Notes: generated from the sequence alone by a model not told the origin. A stretch of 64,000 bases of DNA from Lepus europaeus (GCF_033115175.1 NC_084835.1:60060448-60124447), one strand, 5' to 3'. Positions 19,217-31,862 are shown, counted from the first letter of the stretch. Translations and numbers: made by a program.

Positions 19217-20221
19217 TTATCACTGAAGTATTGAGTAGTCTGCAGACAGTCTAATTTGTTTTTCTTTATATGTAATTGGACGCTTTTCTGTTACTGTCTT
19301 TAGGATTCTCTCCTTGTCTTTTGGCAATTTGACTACAGTATGCCTTGGAGAAGGTCTGTCTGTGGTTGAGTCTGCTTGGGGTTCTTTGAGATTCCTAAAT
19401 GTAGATGTCCATAGTCCATATCACTTTCAAGACTTGGGAAGTTTTCAATTATACTTTCATTTAGTAGGTTCTCAATGCCTCTTTCCTTTCCTTCTCCTTC
19501 AGGAATCCCTGTAGTATGAACATTTGTTCACTTAATGGTATCCCGTATTTCACATAGGCTTTCTTCATTCATTTTAATTCCTTTGTCTTTATTTTTTTAT
19601 CTGACTGGGTTATTTAAAAACTCTTATCCTCCAAATCAGAAATTCTTTCTTCTGCTTGGTCTGTTCTGCTGTTGAAGCTCTCAATTACACATTTTTATTT
19701 CATTGATTGAAGTTTTCAACTCCAAAATTTCTGGTTGATTATTTTAAATTATTTTTCCTTAAATTCTCATTCATGTCATTTATTTTTCTCATTTCTTTAA
19801 GTATTCTAGCTGTATTCTCTTACAACATATTTAGCTTCCTTCTATTTCAGAAATTTCGTGGGTTTCCCTCAGGATCTATTTCTGGAGAACCATTGTGCTC
19901 TTTTGGAGGTGCCATGCTTGCTTGCTTCTTCATGTCTCCTGTGTCCCTGTGCTGATGTCTGCACATCTCGTGTGATAGTCCATTGAATGGAGTAGGTTTT
20001 GTTGGAAAAGAGTTTTTGTTTTTGTTTTGTTTTGTCTACATGGAATGCAGGGTTTCCCTTGGCTTGTTGCTTTGGCTTTGGTTATAGGTAAGCCAAGAAG
20101 TATAACCTCTGGAGTGATTTCCTTAGCTTTAATGAATATCAACAGTGTCTGTATATGTCACAGTTCATGGAGTTAGAAGTACTATTTTAAGTGGATGTGG
20201 GCTTCCTAGGGTATATATCTT

Positions 20222-20512
20222 TTTTTAAAAAAGATTTATTTATTTATTTGAAAGAGTGACACAGAGAGGTCTTCCATCTGCTGGTTCACTCCCCAAGTGG
20301 CTGCAATGGCTGGAGTTGGGCCAGGCTGATGCCAGAAGTCAGGAGCTTCCTCTGGATCTTCCATGTGGGTGCAAGGGCCCGGTCCCCAGTGCATTAGCAG
20401 GGAGCTGAATTAGAAGCATAGCAAGCAGCCAGGAATTGAAATGGCACCCGTATAGGATGTCAGCATTGCCAGCATTGCAGCTTTACCTGCTATGCCACAA
20501 TGCTAGCCCCCC
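20222..20512 (-). mobile_element. CSINE, antisense
   Basis: AAAGATTTATTTATTTATTTG start, core block and head ending CAATGCTAGCCCC. It abuts another copy. Confidence 0.9.
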
Positions 20513-20520
20513 CCCACCTT

Positions 20521-20836
20521 TTTTTTTAAGAATTATTTTATTTATTTGAAAGGTAGGGTTATAGAGAGAGAGAGGGAGAGACAGATATTCCATCTGCTGG
20601 TTCACTCCCTAAATGGCTGCAACAGCTGGGGCTGGGCCAGACTGAAGCCAGGAGCTAGGAACTTAATCCGGGTTTCCCTCATGGGTACATGGGCCCAAGG
20701 ACTTGGGCCATCACCCCCTGTTTTCCCAGGCACATTAATATGGAGCTGGATCAGAAGTGGAGCAGCTGGAACTCCCACCAGAGCCCATGTGGGATGCCAG
20801 CATTGCAGGCTACAACTTCATGCCACAATGCCAGTT
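20521..20836 (-). mobile_element. CSINE, antisense, in tandem with the previous one
   Basis: A T-run and AATTATTTTATTTATTTG tail precede the core; the head ends ATGCCACAATGCC. The phrase GGGTATATATCT before the pair and GGGTGTATATCT after it show that both lie in one L1 site. Confidence 0.9.
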
Positions 20837-21700
20837 TGGGTGTATATCTTTAGCCTCCAGAGAGTTGGATGTCAGTCACACTAGGGTTTGTGATTGACTG
20901 TCATTCTTGGTGCTGAGGACAGCAAGGGGGCTTTTCCCTTTGTCCCACTGGGCAAGCCTGTGTGATGCGCTTGTTGCACAAAAGCTCTGGCTCTAGACTA
21001 CGTAAGATAGATGGGACCTTTCCAAGGTTCTCTTGGGAGACCATTACTGGTGCTGGTGCTTATAGCATCAAAAACCCTAATCTACACTGGGGGATGCACA
21101 AGGGACCCTGTTCCCATCCTGGAGTGTGACTACAAGATACACTGGGGATTTTGCCCTGACAGGTGTGGGTCTGGAGAGGTGGAACACGGGGCTGCTCTTC
21201 CCTAGGTCCCACAGGGTAGATTACCGAAGAATCTGGTACTAACAGTCACAGACCTGGTGCTGCAGGATGTGATAGAATCATTACCCACATCTCGAAGGTG
21301 AGAGCCGGTTGTGTTGGGGATTGTGGAAGTGGAGGAATGCGGATAGAGCTCTCCAGATACTGCAGGTGAGCATGAGTAACTCTAGAGTTTGTAAGAGTAA
21401 CATCAACAGTCCCAGATGTGCAAGGCCCTACCTCCGGTACCTGCATAGTACGCAAGGTGACATTGGGGCTTGTTCCCTGGACTCCTAGCACCATGGACTA
21501 AGAGGCCTGGGGGGCCTTCCTCAGGTCCAGTCCTCTTGGATTTTTTATGTGCCGATGTTGGTGCTAGGCCCAAGAGGCTAAGAGGAACCTACGTGGATCA
21601 TACAGGGTGAGTGTGTATGGTTCCAGGTTCATGTCCAGAACTCCCACAGCTACAGGGCCAAAAGAAGAAAGCTGGTCCTGTGGTCAGTCCAGGCTCTGAA

Positions 21701-22043
21701 CGTGGGTTGGAGGCCTATTGGATGAGCCTTAGGTCCATATGGAGTCAAAGGCCTCCAACTTTAGAGCATGGCTACCTCTGGCTCTCTCTGACCCTGGGGG
21801 ATGCACCAGGGGTTGGCTGGGGAGTGGGCTAGGATGTGCACCAGGCCAACCTGAGCTCTGCTTCCCAGCCTGTTTTTCCTGGGTTGAGTTGTGTCCTTCA
21901 ATATAGGAATTCGGGACACCAGTTACTTGTGAATGTGACCTCCTTAGGTCCACCCCTTCCCTATCTGGTTTTGATTTTACCATTTCATTTACCAACAGAT
22001 GACCATGACCTGTAAGTGTTACATAGAAAATTGTAGAAGTAGG
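21701..22043. other. Decayed repeat sequence
   Basis: GAGTTGTGTCCTTCAATATAGG and TGAATGTGACCTCCTTAGG resemble an old mammalian interspersed repeat also visible at about 22820-23110. The family is not determined. Confidence 0.4.
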
Positions 22044-22385
22044 CTGGTGCCGTGGCTCAATAGGCTAATCCTTCGCCTGCGGCGCCGGCACACCGGGTTC
22101 TAGTCCTGGTCGGGGCGCCGGATTCTGTCCCAGTTGCTCCTCTTCCAGTCCAGCTCTCTGCTGTGGCCCAGGAGTGCAGTGGAGGATGGCCCAAGTGCTT
22201 GGGCCCTGCACCCCATGGGAGACCAGGAGAAGCACCTGGCTCCTGGCTTCGAATCAGCGCAGTGCGCTGGCCGCAGCACACTGGCCACAGTGGCCATTGG
22301 AGGGTGAACCAATGGAAAAGGAAGACCTTTCTCTCTGTCTTCTCTCTTTCTCTCACTGTCCACTCTGCCTGTCAAAAAAAATTGC
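22044..22385 (+). mobile_element. Young CSINE, sense
   Basis: Head GGCTGGTGCCGTGGCTCAAT to an A-tail. Flanks ATTGTAGAAGTA and ATTGCAGAAGTA form the target duplication. Confidence 0.93.
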
Positions 22386-23317
22386 AGAAGTAATTTGTCA
22401 GTTTAAATTGTGTGCCATTCTGAGTAGTGTGATGGAATCTTACACCTTCTCCCTCCATCTGGTCTGAGATGCAAATCATCCCCTTTTCCAGTGTGTTCAC
22501 AATGTATATACTAGCTGTCCATTAGTCTCTTAATAGCTATCTTGGCTATCAGATCTGTTACAGTATTGCACTTCTTGTGTTTAACCCTTATTTTACCCAA
22601 TAATGGCCCTAAAGCACAAACTGTTATTACAGTATTTGTTGTAGTTGTTTTATTTCATTAACAGTTATGAATCTCTTATTGTGTCCAACTTCTACATTAA
22701 ACATTCCCATGGTTGCATATGTGTAGGAAAAAACATAGTATATACAGGGTTCAGTACTGTCTGGGGTTCAAGCATCCAGTGGGAGTCTTAGAATGTCTCC
22801 TCCATAAATGAGGGGGACTGCTGTAGATTCACTGCAAATGTGATTAATAAGACGAAGTCATCCTGCAGAGCTGTGGCCCTTCATCCAACATGCCTGCTGT
22901 CATTATAAGGACAGAAGAGACACACATCAAAGGAGATGGCTGTGTGATGACAGACATGGGGGGTGCTGCCATTGCAAGCCCATGACCCCAGTGATTTCCA
23001 GCCATCACCAGATGCTAAGAAGGGGCAAGGGAGGGGTTTCCCCTACAGGTTTCAGAGGGAGCAAGGCTTTGCTGACACCTTGACTTTGGACTTCAAGCCT
23101 CCATAACGGAGACCACACATTTTTGTTGATGTGAGCCCAGCCTGTGGAGCTTTGTTAGGGCAGCCTCAGGACCTGAATTCACCCCTGTTGCAGGGAGACC
23201 TCACAGCTGAAGGCAGTGAGCAGGGTCAGGGCTTGCTCCAGGGCTGTTTCCCAGCTTCATTTGAGCTCACACTCAAGGCCTTGTCATAATCCAGTACTGC
23301 CTTACTATTATTATTTT
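22386..23317. other. Intergenic sequence with a decayed old repeat
   Basis: About 22820-23110 (ATGTGATTAATAAGACGAAG, ACACCTTGACTTTGGACTTC) looks like the downstream part of the old repeat seen before 22043. Nothing else is recognised. Confidence 0.45.
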
Positions 23318-23640
23318 AAAGACTTATTTTTATTTACCTGAAAGGCAGAGTTTAATATATAGAGGGAGAGACAGAGATCTTCCATCTGTTGGTTCACTCC
23401 CCAAATGTTTGCAACAGCCAGGACTGGCCCAGACCAAAGGCAGGAGCCAGGAGCTTCTTCCTGGTCTCCCATATGGGTGGCAGGGGCCCGAGCACTTGGA
23501 CCATTGTCTGCTGCTTTTCCCAGGTGCATTAGGCACGGTGCTGGATCAGAAGTGAAGCAGCCAGGACTTGAACTGGTGTCCATATGGGATGCTGGTATTG
23601 TGGGTAGCACCTTTATCTGCCACGCCACAATGCTGGCCCC
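23318..23640 (-). mobile_element. CSINE, antisense
   Basis: AAAGACTTATTTTTATTTACC tail to CAATGCTGGCCCC head. TGCCTTACTATTATT at the left and TGCCTTACTGTTATT at the right are the target duplication. Confidence 0.92.
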
Positions 23641-23707
23641 TGCCTTACTGTTATTTACAATGTGTTTTTTAGTTGCATCACTTCTTAGTGTTATGAAAGT
23701 TATGTTT

Positions 23708-23888
23708 TTTTTTTTTATTTTTTACAGGCAGAGTGGACAGTGAGAGAGAGACAGAGAGAAAGGTCTTCCTTTTTGCCGTTGGTTTACCCTCCAATGGCCG
23801 CCGCGGTAGGCGCGCTGCGGCCGGCGCACCGCGCTGATCCGATGGCAGGAGCCAGGTGCTTCTCCTGGTCTCCCATGGGGTGCAGGGA
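23708..23888 (-). mobile_element. Young CSINE lacking its tRNA head
   Basis: It shows the tail and body of a young copy but stops after TGGGGTGCAGGG, so the 5' half is missing. AAGTTATGTTTT on both sides is the target duplication, so the truncation happened at insertion. Confidence 0.88.
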
Positions 23889-24422
23889 AGTTATGTTTTA
23901 AAAGGAAGCTATATATCCCTGAGGATATCAATCCTGGAGAGAATGTTGTGTCTTGGGTAATATAATACACATTTGAGAAGTCAATGAGTATATGACCCTA
24001 AAAGAAGTGTCATAGACAGCTCTGTTAGAAAAAATATCCCAACAGCAACAACACATATAGTATTTTTCCAAAATCGAAGCCCATGCACACCCCTGGGGCC
24101 TGGACTTTGGTCACCAACACCATTGTCCAACCAAAATGAAAGGGCTCTGTTGGCATTGGCTGTATGATTTGGATCAAGAAAAAAAAATGTCAGGACAAGT
24201 AATATTGACAGTCAAAGCAGAGTGATTCACAGGAAAAATGAATTCAACAGAATGTGCCTCATCCTTGTTGGTCATGGAGAGATGTTGCTGTCTGTGGATG
24301 TGTGGATGTCTTGCTTCTCTGGCAAGCACCTGTCGTCAGAGGAGCTGCAGAAAGTTTGTGGGAATGGAACCAGAAAAGTTTATTTTGGTGCTGACAGGAT
24401 AAGAAATTCACGTGCAGTTTTT
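23889..24422. other. Unique intergenic sequence
   Basis: No gene or repeat recognised. Confidence 0.5.
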
Positions 24423-24737
24423 TTAGAAGATTTATTTATTTTATTTGAAAGTGAGAGTTACACAGAGTGAGGAGAGGCAGAGACAAAAAGAGGTCTTCTA
24501 TCTGCTGGTTCACTCCCTAGATGGTTGCAATGGCTGGAGCTGTGCTGATCCGAAGTCAGGAGCTTCTTTCGGGTCTCCCATGTGGTGTAGGGGCCCAAGC
24601 ACTTGGGCCATCTTCTACTGCTTTCCCAGGCCACAACAGAGAGCTGGATTGGAAGAGGAGCAGCCAGGACGAGAACCGGCACCCATATGGGATGCCGGTG
24701 CTTCAGGCCAGGGCTTTAACGCCACAGCGCTGCCCCT
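24423..24737 (-). mobile_element. CSINE, antisense
   Basis: The tail AGAAGATTTATTTATTTTATT and a head ending CACAGCGCTGCCCC are bracketed by ACGTGCAGTTTTT on both sides. Confidence 0.92.
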
Positions 24738-24749
24738 ACGTGCAGTTTT

Positions 24750-24875
24750 TAAAATAACATATTTTCCATGAACTTTATGATGATGATGACGACACCTTGT
24801 ATTTATGGATCTCAATTTTTTTTTTTTTGGCACCAAAATAAACTAATTCCATTTGCTACAAACACTTTGAAGTCC
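24750..24875. mobile_element. Decayed mariner-type MITE
   Basis: ATTTTCCATGAACTTTATGATG and GGCACCAAAATAAACTAATTCC match pieces of the inverted-repeat element seen more completely at 41706-41812 and 56660-57100. Confidence 0.55.
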
Positions 24876-25168
24876 GCTGGTGTTTATCAGATACAGATAT
24901 GGATTCCTACCAGCTGAGCAGGAAGGAGAGCCTTGCAACCAGGGGCTCAGCTGGGGAATTCCAGGAGAGGGAGGAACTGCCTTGAACAGAAGGCGTGGGT
25001 GACACTTGGAAAGTGCCCCGGCATGGAGGAGGCTTAGTGATCTCGCTCAGTACGCACTGAAGAATATCGAGATGCATTCCTGGACAGTAGATGAGCCAAA
25101 TGTCCTTGAAAGAAGAAACAGCCATCTCTAGTCTTCCTCCTTCTCTTCTAAAAGAATGAAACTTCTGG
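24876..25168. other. Unique intergenic sequence
   Basis: Nothing recognisable. Confidence 0.5.
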
Positions 25169-25520
25169 GGGCCGGCGCTGTGGCTCACTTGGCTAATCTT
25201 CTGCCTATGGCGCCGGCACCCCAGGTTCTAGTCCCGGTTGGGGCACTGGATTCTGTCCCGGTTGCTCCTCTTCCAGTCCAGCTCTCTGTTGTGCCCTGGG
25301 AAAGCAGTAGATGATGGTCCAGGTGCCTGGGCCCTGCACCCGCATGGGAAACCAGGAGGAAGCACCTGGCTCCTGGCTTCTGGCTTCTGGCTTCGGATCG
25401 GCACAGCGCACCGGCCATAGCGACCATTTGGGGAGTGAACCAACGGAAGGAAGACCTTTCTCTCTCTCTCTCTCTCACTGTCTATAACTCTATTTGTCAA
25501 ATAAAAATAAATCAATAAAA
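25169..25520 (+). mobile_element. Young CSINE, sense
   Basis: Head GGGGCCGGCGCTGTGGCTCA to an ATAAAAATAAATCAATAAAA tail, with a triplicated CTTCTGG motif in the body (about 25372-25392). Confidence 0.92.
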
Positions 25521-25711
25521 GATTGAAGCCTCTGGGCAACTCCACTAATTATAACAGGATACTAATTAGACAAATGCTCATGAGCCTCCAGTCACGCTAA
25601 TAGAGCAGAATCTCAAATCTTCATTGTTGGACAATAAGAAGGGGCCAGATGCAAAGCTTAATGACTGTTGCATTCCTGAAGAAGACGTCACGTCTCAAAA
25701 GTTAACATCAT

Positions 25712-26245
25712 GGAGGTGGGCCTGGGGCCCAGGGGTTAAGGTGCTGCTTTGGACACAGGTGTCTCATGGCAGAGTGCCTGGCTCTGAGTCCCAGGTCTGC
25801 CCCTGTAGGGAGGGCTCATAACGCTGCCCTTTTCCCAAGAGGAGTGTCCTGTGGGTGGCTTCTGGGACAGCTGCTGTCCCCTCTAGGGTAGACATCTGAA
25901 GTGGAATCTGGGAGGGAAGGCACATGTAGGTGGACCATCTGCCATAGGTCACCATCGTAGGTAAACTCCTGTCTCTCCCAATTAGACTTTTGAGTGGTTT
26001 CTTTGGAATTAATGAAAGTTACGTGTGAGCCCTCTTAGGCTTGGGCTCTCATGGTGTTTTAGCGCCTGATTCTAGCTTCCTGTTACTGTGCATGCTGGGA
26101 AGTAAGTAGGTGATTTCTTGCCACCTGGGTGGAGTTCCTGGCCCCTGACTTCAGCCTGGCCCAGGATTGGTTGCCACAGACATTTGGGGAGTGAGCCAAC
26201 ATATGGAAGATGTCTGTCTCTTTCTCTTGTCTCTCCATTAACAAA
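25712..26245 (+). mobile_element. Old CSINE split by an unidentified insertion of about 255 bp
   Basis: The head (GGGCCTGGGGCCCAGGGGTT to about 25805) and the rest (CTGATTCTAGCTTCCTG from about 26065, ending in a TCTCTTGTCTCTCC tail) together make one SINE. The 25806-26064 segment between them is not SINE and is not recognised. Confidence 0.65.
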
Positions 26246-27726
26246 ATGTTAATGTCATTAAGGAAGATAGGAATATAAAAGTCCCAGGATATAATAAGTG
26301 AAACTTCTTTGTAACACATAGAAATTTATTCTGATGATAGTGGCTCTGGTTTGAATCAACTTGTTCTATACAACCATGGCTGACCAAAAATCCGTAGGTT
26401 ACCAACCCAAGACCTGCTAACTCCCAGTGGGGTCAAGGCAGTATTCTCTGAACGTGGAGTCTTGCAAAAAAGTTTTTGAAATTCCAGAAAGGTGTAAAGT
26501 ATTGGTTACTGAACTCAGGATTATTGGAACCCCAGGACGATGGAGTGACATTGGACATGTGAGAGAATAAGTGTGAGATGGTGAAAGGAGACAAGGTCGT
26601 CGTATCGATAGCACGGCTGTGGTGTGAGGGCATTCATTTTGAATCTCTTTGTTTTGTGGGGCCATGTGTGCTTGAGTGGCCTTGGAACACTGAAGGGAAC
26701 ATTAATAAGTTAGAATTCAGATTTTAATTAAGTGTCTGAAAGTGCTGGGTTAAGATTGTAATCTACATTTATATTGATTGGGAAAATTAACTTTGTTAAG
26801 TCTATTTTTGTTAGTCATAAGTAATTGTAAATATTTAGGGAACCATTGATTATTTAGTATCTACATGGATGCTAATTGTCTCATAAATCCCTAAGATTAA
26901 TAACTGGGATGCTGCCTAAATTACAGTTGGTAGTGAGTATTCCACTCCAGGCCCCGATTCCCCTCAGACATGAAGAAATCCATTTAGCACTGAAAATAGA
27001 AAACACACATTTTTGCTAATGCATAATGAAATAAGTGCAGATACATTACAAAAAATAAGTATTTATCTCTGCACCTGCTGCAGTCCTCTTGTGACCATAC
27101 TTTGGGAAATGCCTCTTTCTGTGCACAAGGTTCCAGAACGTGAACACGATAAAGAGCTTCAACCTATGCGTCCACGTTTTTTGGTTGGAAGTACCTCTTT
27201 CAAGAAGCTCCTGATAGATACCAGAATTGGAGAATATATTGGAGCCAAAGAATCGCCCCAAAACATAAAATAACATACATTCATTATTTCACATGGTTTG
27301 AGGATAGGGAATTTGGGAGTGGCATCAATGGGTGGTCTTGTCTTAGCGGCTTGCATGAGGTCCCAGTCCAGGTCCAGGCTGGGGCTGTGGACATTTGAGG
27401 CTTGTGGGGGCTGGAAGATCTGCCCCCAGCTCAGTGTAGTGACTGTCGGCAGGGGGCCTGAGTTCCTCTTATGCTGGGCCTCTTCCCAAGAGGAGTGTTC
27501 ATCATGGCAGCTGGCCTCCCCCAGAGCCAGTGGGCCACGAGAGAGCCAGGGCAAGCTGGCCACCACAGGGCCTTTGCATGAGCTTGTGTCAGGAGTTAAA
27601 CACCTCTGCTCCACTTTGTCTTCCTTGTCAGCAGCAAGTCAGCCTGGCTGCCACGGAAGAAGATTGGATACAGGCCCAGCTCTGGCAGAGAGGTGTATTG
27701 GAGGACTTTATTGATCTGATTCTTTT
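26246..27726. other. Intergenic sequence, partly AT-rich
   Basis: No gene is seen. About 26700-27010 is AT-rich without repeat character and is a candidate conserved non-coding segment. 27300-27600 has facing open frames on both strands with no recognisable domain. Confidence 0.5.
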
Positions 27727-28026
27727 TTATTATTATTTATTTATTTGACAGGTAGAGCTATAGAAAGTGTGAGAGAGAGACAGAAAAGTCTTCTTTCCAT
27801 TGGTTCACTCCCCAAATGGCCGCTATGGCCAGCGCTGTGCTGATCCGAAGCCAGGAGCCAGGTGCTTCCTCCTGGTCTCCCATGCAGGTGCAGGGGCCCA
27901 AGCACCTGGGCCATCCTCCACTGCCTTCCCGGGCCACAGCAGAGAGCTGGACTAGAACCTGGCGCCCATATGGGATGCCAGCGCCGCAGGCGGAGGATTA
28001 ACCAAGCGAGCCACGGCACCGGCCCC
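27727..28026 (-). mobile_element. Young CSINE, antisense
   Basis: A TTATTTATTTATTTGACAGG tail and a GCACCGGCCCC head are flanked by TTGATCTGATTC and TTGATCTGTTTC. Confidence 0.92.
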
Positions 28027-29035
28027 TTGATCTGTTTCAATACCACCGAGCACCCCGCAGCGCACCTGGAGGTGAAGCACAGGTTGTTATTCCAAATAAG
28101 GAACCCAGTAAGCCTGCACAGCTGTGGCTCCTACACGTGAGCGTTCCCTGAAAGAGCACGTGCGTCACCCGGGGCTGCGTCACCCGCAGCAGCCTTCGGC
28201 CAGAAGGAAAACAGGAAATGACACAGTCGGCTAATTGCCTGCATTTTACGTCAACACGTTCCAAACAGGTATGCTTCACTTTACTTTTTACAGTTTTTCT
28301 TCCTGTGACAACCAAGCTCTCTGATTCCTGTGTATATTTTTTCCCTAGCTGGTGCTTTATAGCAGTTTCTCAAGTAGGAGCGGACCTGTGTTTCTTTCCG
28401 ATGTTTTGGAGTTCAGACCTAGAGCAGGTGTCCAGAGGGCGTGGCCACGGGCTTTGGGCAGACTCCTGCCCTCACCTGTTCATTGCACCAATACGAATGG
28501 GCATGAGGGTGCAGGTGTCGTGTTAGGCTCCCAGCTCTCCAGTCTGCTGAGTGACACAGGAGATACAAGGGCACAGCATGCTAGAAAGGACAGCGTAAGG
28601 TTCTCAGAGACCAGTCTGGTCTGCAGGGCCAGGGCAGGGTTCTGGGGTGAGGCAGGAGACTTTTGTGTTGGGGTCTCCTTCCTGTTCTACTTCCCTTCCC
28701 CAATAAGCAGGAATTGAGGTCCCTGGGTCCTGTCCTCTGGTACCTTTGTGGGTGGGGAGGCTTCAGGACTCCTGGGAGCCCCTTCCATGGAAGTGGTTGT
28801 GTTACCAATGTCCCAGGGAGGGGTGGAGGAAGAGCTGGGGCGGGAGGCAGCCCAGCAGAGAAATAAACAGTGTCTCAGGATGGAGAGGAGAGAGCTGGGG
28901 GAGCCACGCACCAGTGTGCGGTGGCCACCCCTGGAGGTGGCCAGGCCAGAGAAGGGTTGGTGTGCACAAGCGCAGGGCCTCAGCCGCCTGGCTGCCCACC
29001 TTCCAACCTTAGCCCACTCCCGCTGCTGGAACTGA
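28027..29035. other. Unique GC-rich intergenic sequence
   Basis: Several overlapping open frames on both strands reflect low stop density in GC-rich DNA. None has a domain I recognise. Confidence 0.5.
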
Positions 29036-29310
29036 ACACCACACTGGGTCATTTCTAAAGAATAGCGGTTTATTGGGCTCACAGTTCTGGTGGGTGGGAA
29101 GGCCAGCCTCAGTGGCTGGCATCTCACGCTATTGCATCACAACACAGGGGAGGCACCACGTGGCCAGATGGAGTGAGCTGCTGGCTGCGTCTCTCTTCTT
29201 GCAAAGCAGCTAATGCTTTCAACAGGCCTCACCCTCATGACCTCATGTCACCCTAATCCCCTCCCAGAGGCCCCGCCTCCACATGTTCCCAGAGCGTGGA
29301 CCGCAGGGGA
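29036..29310 (-). mobile_element. MaLR-type LTR fragment, antisense
   Basis: The + strand resembles the antisense of an MST/MLT1-like LTR: GGTTTATTGGGCTCACAGTTC, AGGCCTCACCCTCATGACCT and CTCCCAGAGGCCCCGCCTCC. It is diverged and its ends are approximate. Confidence 0.6.
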
Positions 29311-30469
29311 CACTGAAGCCGGGACACCTGCCGAGTGTCCTGTGCTTCAGACAGCTCAAGTAAGCAGTGGAGCCGGCGGAGCTGCAGAACACGGGGGTGG
29401 GACAGGGGCTTCCTGGCTGTCACAGGAGTGGGCTGTGCATGCCGGCTGGACAGCGGGGGCCCCTAACCACAATGGACGCTGGGATTCTGTACAATTTGGG
29501 GTGGTGGTGGTGGTGTCAAAGTTTCAGGAAAGATGATCTAATTAATGTTCAGCCCAGCATGAGAGGGGCTGGAGGGAGAGGCACGAGATTTGGGGACAAG
29601 TAAATGAAGTTTTGTGCACCCCCAGGTCTGTGGTCTGAGCCCTCAGGCTGGGGGTGGGGTGAGGGGTTTGGGGCTGAGAGTTGGGGGATGGGCCCAGGAA
29701 GGAGGGGGAGAGATGTGGGAAAGAGCATGCGGGGTGTATTGAAACTGAGCTTGAGATGGGGAGGGCATGGGGGCACTGTGACCCAGAGGGCCAGGGAGGC
29801 TGCAGGGGGATGAGGTGACAGGGCAAGGGGGAGGCAGAGGGGTGTGAAGCAGGGGTCAGGTGGATTCCTGAAAGGTGTCTGGGTGAAGATTGGGAGGGGT
29901 GTGAGAAACACTAGAGGAACAGGTGCTTCGTAGACACAGCGTTGGTACAAAGATGAGAATGGATCTGAGGAGGGTTAGCAGGTGGCCTGGAAACACCCAG
30001 TTTCCTGATTAGGCCACTGGGGGCGGGGGGCGGGGAGGAGTGACCCCACCTGCAGTCCGATGGAGGCCTGAGCCCTGGAGCTTCCAGGCAGCTCCTGCCC
30101 TCAGGAGCTGGCTTTCCAAGGCTGGAAATGATCACTGTTTCTCTGAAGTTAGGGAGAAGGATGTGAGGATGGGTGTGGAGGTCAACACAGTTATAGGTGT
30201 ATGAGCAGATGGTTGATTTTCCTGGCGAAGTCGGAAATAAAGCCGTTCTTGGATGTGGAGGAGGGTTGGAATACTACCATAGAGAGTAGAACAAGAAAGA
30301 CGGGTGCCAGGAATTATAGCAGCCGTGATGTGCCCATTTGTGTATACATATATTTTTTTCTGAGCAGCTTGGGTGTATTAAGGAAGCAGCTGGATGGGGT
30401 TCTTTATGTGTAAATATACGTAGGCAGCATTTAGATGGGTGTTGGTATTTTCCCCCAATCTGACAATCT
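29311..30469. other. Intergenic sequence with a G-rich tract
   Basis: 29590-29910 is strongly G-rich on the + strand with many GGG/GGGG runs. No gene or repeat family is recognised. An antisense open frame of 133 codons there is Pro/Leu-rich only because of composition. Confidence 0.5.
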
Positions 30470-31103
30470 CTTTTAATTGGCACACGCAACTCATTTCCAT
30501 TTTAATGTGATTATTGATACAGTCGACTTTAAATCTATCGTCGTACTCTGTGTTTTCTATTTGTCCCATCTGTTCCTTGTTCCATTTTTTTCTGTCTTTT
30601 TCTTCCCTCTTTTGGATTAATTGAGTCTCTTATGATTTTATTGTGTCTTACTTGTTGGCTTAGAAGCCATAACACTCTGTTGTGTTACTTTAGTGGTTGC
30701 TCTGGGTTTGTGGTACATGTCTTTAACTGGTCCCTGCCTTCTAGTGGTATTATATGACTTTATGGGTAGCAGAAGACTCTTACAACATTTTTCCCTTCCC
30801 TCTGCTGCTGTCACACCTTTTTTTTTTTTTTTCTTTTTTACATATGTTACAAGCCACACATTATGTGATGTTGTATTTAAACAATTATCTTTTAATATTG
30901 ATATGAAAAATCTTTTCTATTTATCCATGGAATACATGTGCAGTGTTCTTCATGCCTTTGTGTAGGTGCAGATGTATTTCCTTCACAGTTTGTATTGTGG
31001 GCTTCCAGGTGGTGCATTCTTTCAACTTTTCCATGCTGGAAAACTTCTTGTTTCTACCTTTGCTTCTGACGGTACTTTTGTTTGGTATAGAATTCTAGGT
31101 TGG

Positions 31104-31447
31104 CCGGCGCCGTGGCTCAATAGGCTAATCCTCTGCCTTGCGGCGCTGGCACACCAGGTTCTAGTCCCAGTCGGGGCACCGATCCTGTCCTGGTTGCCCC
31201 TCTTCCTGGCCAGCTCTCTGCTGTGGCCAGGGAGTGCAGTGGAGGATGGCCCAAGTGCTTGGGCCCTGCACCCCATGGGAGACCAGGAGAAGCACCTGGC
31301 CCCTGCCATCGGATCAGCATGGTGCGCCGGCCGCAGCACGCCGGCCGCGGCGGCCATTGGAGGGTGAACCAATTGCAAAGGCAGACCTTTCTCTCTGTCT
31401 CTCTCTCACTGTCCACTCTGCCTGTCAAAAAAAAAAAAAAAAAAAAA
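31104..31447 (+). mobile_element. Young CSINE, sense
   Basis: A complete copy from GGCCGGCGCCGTGGCTCAAT to a pure A-tail, bounded by AGAATTCTAGGTTG on both sides. Confidence 0.95.
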
Positions 31448-31555
31448 GAATTCTAGGTTGATGCTTTTTATTTCAGGACTTTAAATTAGTGTTTTGTCTT
31501 TTGGCTTAGAATAGGTCTGAAAATAAGTCTGCTATAATTACCTTTTAATTTTTTT

Positions 31556-31862
31556 TTTAAAAAAAGGTGTATTTAATTATTGGAAAGACAATGACAGATG
31601 GAGAGAGAGATCTTCAGTCCAGTGGTTCACTCCCCAAATCGCTGCAACAGGTGCAACTGGGCCAGGCTGCATCCAGGAGCCAGAATCTGCACTGGAGTTT
31701 TTGACGCGGGTGGCAGGAACTTGATTACTTGAACCCCTACTTCTTAGGTGGAGTATTATGGAGCTGGATTGGAAGTGCAGAAGCCAGGAGGCTGGCATTC
31801 CGATACAGGTACGGGTGTCCTGAGCACCAGCTAACCCTGTTGCACCACAATACCCGCCCCCT
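31556..31862 (-). mobile_element. Old CSINE, antisense
   Basis: AAAAAGGTGTATTTAATTATT tail, core AGTGGTTCACTCCCCAAATC, head ending CACAATACCCGCCCC. Confidence 0.85.

Larger units (their letters stand above)
14690..21700 (-). mobile_element. Old long L1, antisense, multiply interrupted
   Basis: From left to right the + strand reads as the antisense of an L1 3' end, ORF2 (about 15050-19100) and an old 5' region (19230 to about 21700). Recognisable blocks include CTTTGCCCATTGCTTAACTGG, GTTACCAGAGCTTTGTAGTG, TCCATTTCTTCAAGGG and TATCCCACAGATTTTGATAC. ORF2 is broken: the minus strand has no long open frame. Interruptions are CSINEs at 16665-16999, 20222-20512 and 20521-20836 and a young L1 at 17966-18412. 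The right boundary is approximate. Confidence 0.85.
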
